A stretch of DNA of 64,000 nucleotides from Bigelowiella natans CCMP2755 (lineage: Eukaryota > Cercozoa > Chlorarachniophyceae), in NCBI GenBank assembly GCA_000320545.1, contig ADNK01000149.1:1-64000 (forward strand). The letters run 5' to 3'. The position numbers were made by a program, and so were the translations under genes. The notes under the pieces were generated by a model. That model saw nothing but the letters and a program-made list of their open reading frames with translations, was not told the DNA's origin and made no database searches. Positions 1 to 13,801 of the stretch are shown in pieces (position 1 is the stretch's first letter; the number at the start of each line of letters is the position of its first letter).

Positions 1-430
1 AGGTTTTTTTTTTGCTTCTACACGGTTATTTCTCTCCTCTACTTATCCAGCGGCACGCAATGTCGAGAGCCGCTAACACTAACCAGGGGGTGTTATTTCT
101 CACCTGGGAGTCTTTTGGGACAAGCCGAGCTCCTTTTCTCCCCCACCTTAAAATAAATATATCCCCCCTGAAATAGGCCCCAAAGGGGGGGAATGAGGGG
201 GAAACAGGGGGGGGGGGTATTATCCCCCTTTTTTCTTCGCGGGCCCCGGTTTTAATTTTCGGGGGAATTTTTTTGAAAAGAAACCCCTTTCCTCTTTCGC
301 CCCCCCATACTTTGGGAATAAATAAGGGGGGGGAAAAGAAAAGGAAGGGGAGGGGTTTGGGGTTTTTTAAAAAATTTAATAAAAAATTTTCTTTTTCCCC
401 CCCCCCCCCCCCCCCCCCCCCCCCTCTCTC
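1..430. other. Homopolymer-rich contig-end-like sequence
   Basis: Dense runs of G, C, A and T (for example long C runs near 400-424 and G runs near 187-218) with no exon-like segment. It looks unlike the rest of the window and more like low-accuracy or artefactual contig-end sequence. No gene is supported here. Confidence 0.5.
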
Positions 431-757
431 TCTCTCTCAGCCTGAGAGTATGCGTGTGGTAGTGAGAACTGTACCTTTATTTCACTTAGTTGCCTTCAAA
501 TAGCTGTTCGATGCCCATAACACAGTAAGGATCATTGCTCATTTGTTGCTGATATTCGTAATTCTTTACTCTCATTATACCTTTGAACTCTTTCTAATAA
601 CATCATTCTCCATCCAAATTGTAATCGGTTATGCTACAACGCAGCTAGATGTTTTGTGAGATATTTATAACATAAAGCGTCTCATCACCGTGTTCTTCTT
701 CAACGCCATTCTCGCCTGGCACCATAATCATCACCATCCTTGTCGTCTGCTCGGTAG
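430..757. other. No clear gene; sequence upstream of first recognised exon
   Basis: Moderately complex sequence between the homopolymer zone and the first exon I can read (from 758). The start codon and 5' exons of the large (+) gene may lie here or outside the window; I could not identify them. Confidence 0.3.
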
Positions 758-935
758 GTACGACGTTAATGTCCAATGTGGGGAGCAGATCACGATTTAT
801 GAGCCTGCGATGGTTACTGGGGTGAGCATTCCAGATGTGACAGAAGAAGAAGAAGAAGAAGAAGAAGAAGAAGAAGGAGAGGAGAAGGAGGAGAGGAGAA
901 GGAGGAAGAATAATATAATATCTATAATATCTACT

Positions 936-972
<37 letters not shown>

Positions 973-1574
973 AATTGCGTGGGCATTTGAACTGTCACCA
1001 GATATTATAAAGCACTGATTGTTATTGAGTTGTATGTTTGAGACCAGCACGTCTAAATAATAATGGTACTTTTACCATCGATGGAATCCCTCCTCCTCGC
1101 CCCCATCCCCATTCTCGTATCCTCCTCCTCCTCCTCCCCCTCTTACTCCTCCAGGCCAGCATCTACCTTGCATCCCAGCACTTCTTACATATGGGAGGGT
1201 AAGCAGAGCCTCCATCAATATGAACATATGCCCCACCGGATGTGATGGAATCATAGCTTCAGCAATTCATCGACATCGATGAGATTATGATGATTATGAT
1301 GATGACGATGATAAATATGATAATGCGAGTGATAATGGCCATGCGGATGGCGAAGTTACGATGCCCTCCCCCTCCGCTTTCAATGTGTTCCCACATCATT
1401 CGTTTACCTGCTTCTATCTGCAATCGCGCTAGGATATCTACGGATGGGAAAGGCTGCTCAGCAGGGGGCGGAGCTGGGGTGGGAGAATACCCACAGCAGT
1501 ATACAACGAGTTGTGCATCCGGAGGTGGCGGCCATGCGGTTGGTTCTTATTTTAAGTAGTAGTATTAGGAATTG

Positions 1575-1611
<37 letters not shown>

Positions 1612-2062
1612 TAGATGTTGTTGTTGTTGTCTTCAATGTGTCCTCCCCCCTCCTTCGTCTTCTTCGTCATTGTCGACCTCCTCAGGGTCAGGGTGGGCCA
1701 GGCAACCCATATGCCGTCGCTACAGGGGGGTTGATCTACCCCGGGATGATCGGAGGATACTTGACAGCGGGCTCAGGTTGGTTGTACTTGCGAAGAATCA
1801 ACCAATCAATCAAATCAATGAGTGTTACAGCTACTATTCTTCCTACTGCTGACAACCATTCTTCTTCTCTTCCAATCGATAAGGGAGCGGAATCTCCAAT
1901 GCGAGCACCTCAAGCTCTGGCGGCTATGGTGGCGGTGGAGGGGCCATCAAGATCGAAGTGGATATTGAGATTGCTGTGTTAGGGTAGGAGGAGCTGCAGG
2001 AAAATTGACTTAGTGCACAAAATGATAATACAAGGAGAAGAAGAAGAGACTCGTTTATGTAG

Positions 2063-2099
<37 letters not shown>

Positions 2100-2302
2100 C
2101 ATCACCGGATCCGTAAATTCAAGCGAAACAAACATTGGTGATTGTAGTCGTCCTGCTGTGACATGGCCAACGCCTCCTGTATAGTATACCTTGAGAACTT
2201 GTTCAAAATTTGCTGTTCGACTGTTAATGTTACATGAGTGAATGAACGATTCTTTCTTACTCTTCTCATTTCTACATCATCTCATTTTCTCTCATTCATT
2301 CA

Positions 2303-2394
<92 letters not shown>

Positions 2395-3144
2395 TATCAC
2401 CCTTCCTTTGATGATGTTTAGGTCAATTAGTTCCGATGGAGAAGTTGGACAGGTTCTCCTTCCCCCGTGCTGTTGCCTAGTAGTAGCTGCCGCTACTATC
2501 ACTTTCTGACTTATATTCTTATATTGGGAAAACTAGAAACAATAACAACAACAACAACAACAACAATAACAACGTCCATGAACGATGTACATCTCGAAAT
2601 GTGATCGTCGTCGCTATTGCCATCGTCATCGTCATCATCATGACCATCATTCTTTTTGTCATCATAATACCCAGGGCATGCAGTCTCCCTTTTGTGCTAT
2701 CGGAGGGGGAGCTGGAGGTTGTATGCTTTCTTGACTACTACTACTCATCATCACCACCACCATCATCATGTCATCATCGTCGTGATCTATCGTTATGTAA
2801 CCCCACCCTATAATAACTACCACACCGCCACTAACAATAGCAATCGTGATGACCTATCTTCCGTAATCATCGTTAGGGAGCGTTCATATCAAGGCATATG
2901 AGATCACATCACAGCCGGATGCGGTACAGGCGAAGATTAGTGCTGCGGGGGGTGGGGGAGGTAGGTTGCTTATTGAATGATATGAGTAGTGATGATGCTT
3001 GCTTCATTGGTTGGCCTCTTGATTACCTCGAAATAATAGAAAAAGAAGAAGAAGTAAAAGAGAATCAAGGGGATTGTGTGGGTGAGATTGAGGGGGATAT
3101 GGGTGTATGTGTGTGTGTGTGTGTGTGTGGAACAACACACACAC

Positions 3145-3213
<69 letters not shown>

Positions 3214-4237
3214 CATAGACAAACATGCTCCTCCCATTCGCTAATCAATCTCTCTTTTCAAAGGTGACGGAATCGGCAATGGTGGAGGAGGAGGGGGCTA
3301 TGTAATCTTGGAGTTGCCGTACGACGCCAAGACCTCATATTTCAGGCAGCTGCAGGCTGATAGAATCACCGTTGGAGGGTATGGGCATCTACAATGTATC
3401 ACTGCTGCTTCATTTGATCATATTCTATGTAACTACTTCAAATAAAACACCACCTTTCTGTTACGGCACTCCCCCATGCACGATCCAAAGCATTTCATCC
3501 TTCACAGGCAACACACCGTCATCATCAGCATCATCATCCACCACCATCAATACAGCATTTCTGACAAATATACGTCATTAGCGGTGAAACGAGGTTTCCG
3601 CAGGGGAGAGGGGAGGACGGGGGCATCTTGCGTATTCCTTCATGTCCGTTGGGGAAGGAGGGCATCCTCTGCTCGCCTTGTGATCCAGGGTACTTTAAAA
3701 CTTACTAACAACAACAACAACAACAACAGCCACAACAACAACAACTACTACTTCTACTACCCCCTCCCTCCCCGATTGATTGCTCCAAACGACGACAACA
3801 TCATCGACACATCATCAGGTATTATCGTAGTAACGTGTCCAAGTTCTCATGCTCCGAGTGCCCTCCCGGCACGTACGCTCCGAAGAATGGTGACGACGCG
3901 CACACGATGATTTGCACTTAATTTCATGCGTGTTTTTTTTAAATATTATCTTCTTTATCCCGCACCTGCCCTCCTCTTGACGGCGATGATGGACGAATGG
4001 TGGGCATGAATCATTAGGGACTGCTGAATGCACGCTGTGTGATGTCGGGCACTTCTCTTCACGCATCGCTGCGATGTATCCATGTGAGTAGTGTGACCGT
4101 CGGAGAGAAAGAGGAGAAAAAAAGAAGGAGAAGAAGAAATAGGGTGATGGTGAGGATGATGACGACGATGATAATAATCATAATGATCACAGTCGGGGAG
4201 GGGTAATTATGGTAAATAAGTAATGGCCGAGGACGTA

Positions 4238-4278
<41 letters not shown>

Positions 4279-5031
4279 GTGTTACCTGCTGTGCTTGGGG
4301 GTATAATCCCTCTCCGACTGCTGCTCCGTAGATTGTTTGTCGTTTGCTCCTCAATTTAAAGTCTACATCCATCCATCCATTCGCCTTTTGGGCATATCGT
4401 CTCCTTCCCCCATCCCTCCCCCCTCCCCAAAAGGTGACCCTTGTGCAGCGGGCACGTACGCGCAGTATCCTGGTCAAGCCTACTGTAACATCTGCGAAGC
4501 TGGCAGGTACGACGAAGAAGAGTCATCATGCTTTTGATTCTGATTGCTGCTGCTGCTGCATATTAATCCAATCCATGAATATAAACGATCTCCTCCTTCA
4601 ATCTTCTCCTCACACTCCTCCACCTCCTCCTCCTCCTCCTCCTCCTCCTCCTCCTCTTTCTTGCGGATTCGTTCTCCTCTAGTTACTCGGAGGAAGGCGC
4701 AGATGAGTGCAAGGTGTGTGACCCCGGCACATACCGAGGCCCTACAGACCCCGGTCAGTTTTAATGAGAAGCTCCTACACAGATACTAGCAGAAAGGCCA
4801 TGTGGAGAAGAAGGAGGAGGAGAGGGGGTATACGTATATGGGTACTAAGAAGATAGTATCAACCGCAGATGGGGATGTGAAAATTAATTCCGAATGAACA
4901 TTCTTACATAAATAAATGAGGTTGTGATCTCCTCCTCCTCCTCCTCCTCCTCCTCCTCCTCCACACCATCGTTATCAATATCATCATCTCCATAATCACA
5001 CAGGAAATAGCTGCATCAAGTGCCCCATCGG

Positions 5032-5064
<33 letters not shown>

Positions 5065-5239
5065 GTAATAGCAGCAGTAGCAGTATAGTAGTAGGGTGCG
5101 GTGGAGGTTGATTTGTGATGTGATGTGGTGTGTGTGTGTGTGTGCTGTTGCTATCACATTACCAAAGGTTATTCCCTATTATTTGCATGAACGATACTAC
5201 CCCCCCCCCCCTTACCCCCTTTGCTAGAGTCGTGGTGTC

Positions 5240-5294
<55 letters not shown>

Positions 5295-6509
5295 TGTCCC
5301 TCCCTCCTCACTCCCATCGCTACTCTCTCACTCTTTATCCTTCCCACATTATTCAGATATTACTCCCAAGCGAACGCTTCGTCATGCCTTGAATGCAACA
5401 ATCTTCCTGAGTATTTATTTATTTGTTTCCACACGGGGAGGGGGGGGAGGGGGTGATAGAGAGAGGGGAAGCATTTCTTGAAATTCAGACGACAGTACCA
5501 CCACCATTATATAGTTGCTTATAACGGTGCATAGTGATAATTGAAGTGATGATGTTGTTTTCATTGCGGTATTATTTCTTGATGTTTTACGAAAAAACAC
5601 CACCACCATCATCATCATCATCATTGTCGCAACAACAGAAACGCCAAATGGGGTGGCCACAACGATTGCACATACACGTGCAGGTAGGTGTGAAGTTGTA
5701 GCAGCCATTTATATGCAAATATATCTGTGTTCTCATTTGGTTGATGCATTAGTGAGTATACATGTGCATGTTTGTATTTCCATCCCTCGACCAAAAACAA
5801 ACATTTACGTTTATCATCATCACCATCATCATCTGGCAGGAGGGGTCACATGAGGGAAGGCAGTGATTGCGTGATTCCTTTGGAGGCATTACTTTCAAAG
5901 CTAGGAGGGGTTGTTTATATGCGAATAATATATTGGAGACGCGCATTAAATGAAGAAGAAGAAGAAGAGGATTGTGGAACCATGCTCTCATCCAGCTCCT
6001 CCCCCTTCCCCCCCCCCGTTTCTCTCTTTCCATTTTCGACCACACCTTTTTCCTTTCTTGCACACTCGTGCTGCTACCACCTACTACTGCTACATAGCTG
6101 CTCTGCTACACTGCTGCTACTGCTACTACTAATGTTATGCTTACGTAATTTCGAAAAAGGGTCGTCATCATTCCCTAATTCCTCTTCACTGATCTCCCCC
6201 TCTGCTGTATGTAGGTCGACTACGTAGCTATCACCATCGTAGGAATATTGGTGGTGTCACTGCTTCCATTTCTCTTGTGCTGCCCCTGCGAGCCATGTGA
6301 GGGGCTCAGAGGAGGGGGCGCAAGGAAACGGGATACGGGGGGGGGGACACGAGAGAATGAAGACTCCGAGTACACCGAGAACGGACTCGACCCGCTGCTC
6401 AACGTCTCCACGCAAGACGCCAAGCTAGAGAGCTTTGATGCCCATCGCGTTTCGGTAACAACCAATGGCAAAAGTAGCAGTGGTGGTGGAAGTATTCGAT
6501 GTGTTGGGC

Positions 6510-6540
<31 letters not shown>

Positions 6541-7595
6541 TTTGATTATTATCATGTATATATTGGCAAGTCACAGTATCATGCATTCGCTGTTTGTCTG
6601 GGGAAACAGCGACGAAACAAAACAACAACAACAGCAACAACAACTAATTGTTAGGCCACTGGAAAACGGTCGCACCACACCTCGATGTGCATCAGACCGC
6701 AAGAGGTAGTAGTAGTAGTACGTACGTACGTACGTACGTACACACGCACAGGCACGACAGGGTATTATTGAAGACAGCAACACGCTCCATCACCATTATT
6801 CACGCCTTCTCTACCATCGGTCATCCAAGGGTGTTTCTCATCGTCATCATCATCATCATCATCATCAGGTTCACTTGCTGATGCATCGAATCTACCTCCA
6901 CGGTGCCAATATACCGTCATCTCCTTTGCATATCAATCCAAGAGACGTGCCGATGAACGTGGTAGTAGCAGCAATTGTAGTACTATTCTCCTCTATACAT
7001 AGTAACCGGACGAAGTAGGAGATCGCCATTATTACTGACATCATCAGCACCATCAGCATCGCTATAATCGCATATTTGTATTTCGCTGATCCATGGTCCA
7101 ACCACACCAAATGGCTTCTCCTCCTCCTCCTCCTCCCCCCCATCATCCATCATACATCATCATGAATCTTCAACAAACAATTCAATCACACTCAGGGAGT
7201 CAATCTAGATTCGTTCGAGAAGTTCTGCGAAGCTCTTAATTTCGTGAGTGTTCCATAGTGAAGGCATCAATTAGGGGGAAAGGGGGGGGGGGGGGGGGAG
7301 TGAACACGTGCGACAATGAAAGAGAGCAGGAAAATCCAGTTTGTATGATGATGAATTATCATAGCGCTGCATGTGCGTATAATGCATGGAGTCTTATGTC
7401 GTACGTATGCACCAGGTTTCGCATTGGTCTCGATGGGAATCAAGGGTATGATGATGATGATGATGATGATGGTGATGATATAATAACAACGCTAGGAGTT
7501 GTTGTCTGTCTGTGGATGGTGATTGCACGTGGTGTGCGTATCTGTGCAGTCGTCTTTCGTTGATGATGGGCGTCGTTATGAATGATACACAATGT

Positions 7596-7638
<43 letters not shown>

Positions 7639-8420
7639 GATATATAGCTGTGAAAACAACACAACGACAACACTAACAACCCTCTCACCATCGCGATCAT
7701 TCACTAATTATTACTACTCCTACTCTTACGTTTCAGGCGTACACTATCTTCTCCCTTCTATACTTGCCGCTTGCTCAGTGGTAGTTTCTTGTTGCTGCTC
7801 TGCTGCTGCAAAACACAGCAGAACATCTAGAACATAACAAACGACATCTGACCACGCACACAGAAAGATGACGGCACTGTTGTGCATGTATGTCGTCTCA
7901 CAATACGCTCTCATTTCTCAGGTATTTGCTTCGAAAGCAAGAGTCCAAGATAGAAAAGTCATGCCAAGATCAACAACAACAAAACACACACCGATAATAA
8001 GGAGAAACCATCAGTACTCGCAAGTGCCGATATTCTCAAATGGACTTATAAAAACACACACACACACACACACTACGCATACAATAAATAAGTGCTTTCA
8101 CGTGTGTTTGTTTGTGTCGATGCAAGGTAATGATTGTGAACTCCCCTCCCCCCCCCACCCCCCTCTGTCCTCCTCCTCCTCTTCTTTTCGTGCGGTGCGC
8201 GTTGTTCTTCTCAGAATCAAGAAGTACATCTCCGGATACAATCACGAGTTCTTCCGCAACTACCATCTTCGGATGGTGGGGAATTCGCTGCGCTTTGGAC
8301 ACACAAAGGCCGATACGTTCGGCTGGATCGATTTTGTAGCGCCCAACGAGACTACGATGTACGAGGTAGGTATTGCTATCTGGATTCGTGACATTTACTC
8401 ACGCGCGCGTAGACCCGAAA

Positions 8421-8454
<34 letters not shown>

Positions 8455-8707
8455 CACAGACTGGAAAAATGTCCTTGCTATTAACATCTGTGGTGGATGA
8501 TGATGATGATGCTGATGATGCTGATAACGTTGATGATGCTCTATCTCTTTTCTAGCTTTCTCATCTTTCTTCATTTCACCATCATTATCATCATCGTCAT
8601 GTCATCTGTTTACCGACTACTTAGATAACGGACGGCGTCCAGAGTCTCCCACTTGTCATAACATGCTCTGGCTCGGGTGAGGGCTTATTGAATGAATGAG
8701 CTCTTAG

Positions 8708-8738
<31 letters not shown>

Positions 8739-8873
8739 CGACGACGATGATGGTGATGATGACACTTCTTTGTTTCTAATGTTTCAGGTCTATTCTCCGA
8801 CCCATTTCGCTTGGACGTAAGGGCATTATTGATGATGATCACTGCGAGATTTTGTGATTTAATATGTGTTACA

Positions 8874-8941
<68 letters not shown>

Positions 8942-9238
8942 GGAGAGATAGAGCATGTATGTGTTGAGAGCATAATTAAGCAATGACATAGATTTTGTAA
9001 TATGTACATCTTTATCATTCCCTCTCCCTCTTCCGCCTCTGAACGTTATTTTTGGTTACTTTTGCAACAAATCACTAGGTGGAGGATAACCTTATGAAAG
9101 CCATCATTCGCTCCATTGGAAACGCAGGTCAGTTGGATGTAGGGGGGGGGGGGGGGTGAGGGAGAATAGAGATTACTCTAGCAGCATCCAAAGCAGGGAA
9201 GGCGGAGAACCTGCAAACAGTTTTACAAGGCAACATGC

Positions 9239-9279
<41 letters not shown>

Positions 9280-10543
9280 CTTGCGTGTACTTGTGGATGA
9301 TCTCCTAATTCTTAGCGAAAATACACACCTCCCCACGCACACAAACACACACACGTACAACCATCATCGTAGGGCCTCAAATAGCAGTTCTTAACTCGCA
9401 TCTGCGTACGGTACATGCCGGTAACTACTCGTCGCTAATGCGAGCGAAGCGGTACATTCCAGTCATCAACTCAGCCAAAAGCCTCAAAAGGAAGAATCTG
9501 TTCTTCTCTCTTGGCGTCAGGGTCAGCAAGAATTCTATGCAATGCTGGAAAGTTTTGCGGTGTTGTCTGATGCTTTTCCTTTCAAACTCGTTTCTCTTTC
9601 CGTTGTGGCGCTGCCATGCAGCTTTCTTGCTTATTTTCTGCTGTTGGGATCGATGCCGTATGGATGGTGTGGTTGGGGTCAATATAATTATTGATGGATA
9701 TATGTGGTGATGGTGGTGGACCATGCAGGTCTCTACGCAGCTGATGCCGATCGATTCGAGATACTCAGTTGTCGGGTAGTAGATGATGCTGATGATGATG
9801 ATGATGAGGAGGAGGAGGAGGAGGGAGCAGTGTTGTCGTACTACTACGACTACTACTGCTACAACTAGTAGTATATGGGCGTGCATGCAGATATATGTAC
9901 TCTCCCTCTCCCTCTCCCTCTCCCTCTCCCTACACGTATACACATAAGGTAGCATTGAACCATATTTTCAAATGACGTATCCTCCCCCCTCTCTTTCTTC
10001 TTCTGAAGATACTGGCGGCCAGTGCTCATTCTCAAGCAGCGTAGTAGCGAGGCAGCTGCTCCCCCTCACCAGGCTGGGCCACAACTGGGCAGCATTTATG
10101 GAAACAATAATCAGGTTGTTGGCGTCGTCACCGAGAAGAAGCAGCGCCTCCCCACAGACGACGACTTCCATTTTCCAAGCGATAACAATAACAACAACGG
10201 GGAAAATGCTAGCAAGCACCTCCACACAAACGGCGTAAAACAGCAGCTAGGCAATGCGGGAGACCAACAGCAGTTGTTCTCTGCACGGGAGGAGCGATAT
10301 CGTAAGAATGAAGGTGGTAGGGGCAACAGCAGAGATGGGGACGACGGAGCACCTGCCTACGGAGGGCGTGGCGCTGGTAGACGAGGGGGGGGACGAAACG
10401 GTCTCTCTTCGCTATCTGATGCAATGTCAGATGAGGAGGGCGGGGAGGAGTTGCCAATTGAGGAGGAGGAGGAGGAGAAGGAGGAGGGTAAAAGGCGTCG
10501 ACGAAAGACTACGGCATCTCTCATGCAACGAAGCCTCGGTGAT

Positions 10544-10575
<32 letters not shown>

Positions 10576-10996
10576 TCATCATTATCATTATCATCATTAT
10601 CCTGCTCTCTCTCAACTCCCTCTCTCTCTCTCTCTCTCTCCCTCCCTCTCCTCGCAATAATACACAGGTACCGAGGAACCACTTACCAGCACCCGGAGTG
10701 TGCGGAGCCATCACCTGCGTAATGCAGCAGATCAGCCAAACCAGTTGTTCCAAAAAAACGTGAGCAGCAATAAACTTGGCAGCCTTAGCATGAGAGGGCC
10801 TCATCAGCATCAACTTCATCATCAAAACCGTCATCACAATCGTCATCATCCTTTCTCTTCCTACACTCACCAGCAGCAGCACCAGCACCACCAGGCACAA
10901 CAACAGCAGCAGCAGAATGAGAATAATCAGCAGCAGCACCATCAACAAGCACCCCCTGTACCACCACCACCAGCAGCTCCCCAACCACCACAGTCT

Positions 10997-11034
<38 letters not shown>

Positions 11035-11373
11035 CACCACCGTTACTAGTCTCGAGACGCAAGCTACCATGAACCCACCGCAACAAGGCAATTATGCATT
11101 TATTATTACCACCAACTGATAACTGTGCTGTCTTATAATAGAGTATCCATATATGCCATAGTGTGTGAGAATTCCTACGCATTATCAGCAGATCTGCTCC
11201 ATAGTAACAAGAGGCGCGCTGCGGAAGGGGGAGGGAAGCAGCAGCAGCAGCAGCAATTGTCCTCGCACGACTCTAAGGGCGGGGGATTCTACCACTTCAA
11301 CGACATGAGGAAGGTTATCTAATCCTCCTCCTTATCAGGATAATGAGAGTATAGTGCTTTGTAGATTATTATC

Positions 11374-11413
<40 letters not shown>

Positions 11414-11744
11414 GATTGCTCCTTCTGCTGTGCTGGTCGATCAGATAACGAGTGTAAGTAGCATTGGCTTCTCGGATTCCCGTGCGCTCTCTACACGTCA
11501 GTCGCGCAACAACTCCGGGCAGTTTGGAAGGCAGCGATTGGCCAGCTACACAACCCTCACATCAGATATGGAGGACGAAGACGACGATCCTGACCCTGGT
11601 GGCGATGATACTAGTAGCAGTGGTAGAGAAGCAGTGGTGGTATTTTTATATCGTTGTTGTTGTAATAGAAGATGTGGTAAGGAGCAGCTCATATCGCTTC
11701 GCGACCATTCTGAGATTTTCTGTGATTGACAAGTACATATATAG

Positions 11745-11787
<43 letters not shown>

Positions 11788-12990
11788 TCATATTTGTATA
11801 TATGATGGGTAGATGGGAGGGGGAGACTGCGTCTTGGCTGGTGCTGCGGTGGTGACTTCTACTACATGTTCTGTTCCAATGCTTCTCTTCGCTCCACGGC
11901 GGAGGTTTTGGTACGTTCATTCACTATAGAATGGAGATGATGATGATGATGATGAATGATGATGATGATGAATGATGGTGGTGATGGTGGTGGTGGTGGT
12001 GGTGGTGAGACGACGGGAGAAGAGGCACAAACACGCCCTCCCACGCACACGTGTGTGCTGCTGTTTCCAGCTTGTTAACTCACATGTCACGTCGTGTGTT
12101 TTCATTTCTCGCATAATTGACTGATAAAATACATCGCTCGATCGTCGTCGTTAGGTTGTCACAGGGGTGATTGTGCTGATGATCCTCCTAGAACTTTCTC
12201 TTTTCCTGCAATACTCATTGCTCGGCCTCGTTCCTGACACCGGGTGAAGCAGCAGCAGCAGCAGCATTCAAACACATCGTGCAAAAACGAATTCTTACTT
12301 TTTTTCGCAACGAGGGGACAAACAAGTTGGTCGATTTTCCTGCGAGCGAAGGAGGGACCCGTTAATAGATAGATGACACGTCTTGTCGCAGGAAGAGTAT
12401 CGAATACAACGAGAGAGGGAGAAGCACTACAAGTGCAGTTTGTTGGGGGATTATCTGGATTATTGTGACAGGAGGTGCTGCTTCTCTCTACTCTCAAACT
12501 AATCCACGACCCCCCCCCCCCCCCCCCTCCTCCTCCTCCTCTTCATTATTATCATTAGGTTCCTGCCATTGCTTTTGTTCCCGATGAATCCTTACCTTGC
12601 TATATTTTCATCGATATTGGGGGTAGGTATTGATGATTATTGCGGTATCTTCTAACGTACGATGATGGTGGTGGATCTCTAGCGAATATTGTCACAATTT
12701 TCGCAAAAGTTGCATCTGCACGCTTTTCTCATGCTCTCAAAGTCCAAATATGACCTCTTAGTATATACTCTACGCTGTCTTCTTCTTCTCCCACTGATGC
12801 CTTCTCTTTCTCTTTCTCTTCTCTTCTCTCAATACAGGTGGCACTGGCATCTCCACGACTGCTGCGAAACTCTGCAGTTTTACTCGCATATTCTCTCATC
12901 AATAGCTTGGTCAATTTTCTTGTGGCCAACAACAGTAATATTAGATGACTGCATACAGCGCAACGCACGCACACACGTATAAATATTATG

Positions 12991-13021
<31 letters not shown>

Positions 13022-13128
13022 GTAAAGACATGTATATTTTTACAATATAAATAATATTCATTTAATATAAAGTACAGTTTTCTAAAATAAACAACTATTT
13101 CGGAGAGCTTTTGTTGTGAGTACACGAG

Positions 13129-13161
<33 letters not shown>

Positions 13162-13544
13162 ATGGGGGGATGGGAAAAGGAATTTATGTTTTTGGTTTCT
13201 CTAAAGATTTTCTTCCTTGAATGCCTGTGATTGTGTACATGTGTACGTGTGCATTGCATGCGCTCGTGGTTGTTGTCGATCGATTTATGAGAGACTTCTT
13301 CCGTGTTGACATCCTCGCACTATACAACAATACAACAATAATAACTGCGACAACAACGAAACAACTGCTACTGTCATTCCCTTGCTGATCCTCCCCCATC
13401 ATCATCATCATCATCATATTCATCCTCCTTCTCCCCCTCTCCCTCCCCTCCTCATCCTCGCTCAGATGTAGGGTTGCCCACAATCCAGTTTTGCGTGATC
13501 CAGACCGTATTTATCGTCATCAGCATCATCGTCATGAGGATGTA

Positions 13545-13584
<40 letters not shown>

Positions 13585-13605
13585 ATTGTTAGTAAATATA
13601 ACACG

Positions 13606-13641
<36 letters not shown>

Positions 13642-13766
13642 ACACAAATATGATGCCAATCTTCTTCTTCGCCAGGTATGTTTCGCATGTTGACTACCAC
13701 CGAGATCTGTACTATATCTCCAAGTCCGACGAGTCGCAGCGACGGGCCCCTGTCATTATTGGGGTA

Positions 13767-13801
<35 letters not shown>

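Noticed and set aside
645-1010. Overlapping 106-117-codon open frames on both strands with His/Thr, Cys/Val and poly-Glu runs
   Set aside because: They are translations of GT, CA and GAA microsatellites; only 758-821 within them has splice and frame support.
11862-12114. Poly-His and poly-Ser frames on the minus strand
   Set aside because: Products of (GATGAT)n and (GGT)n repeats in an intron of the large plus-strand gene.
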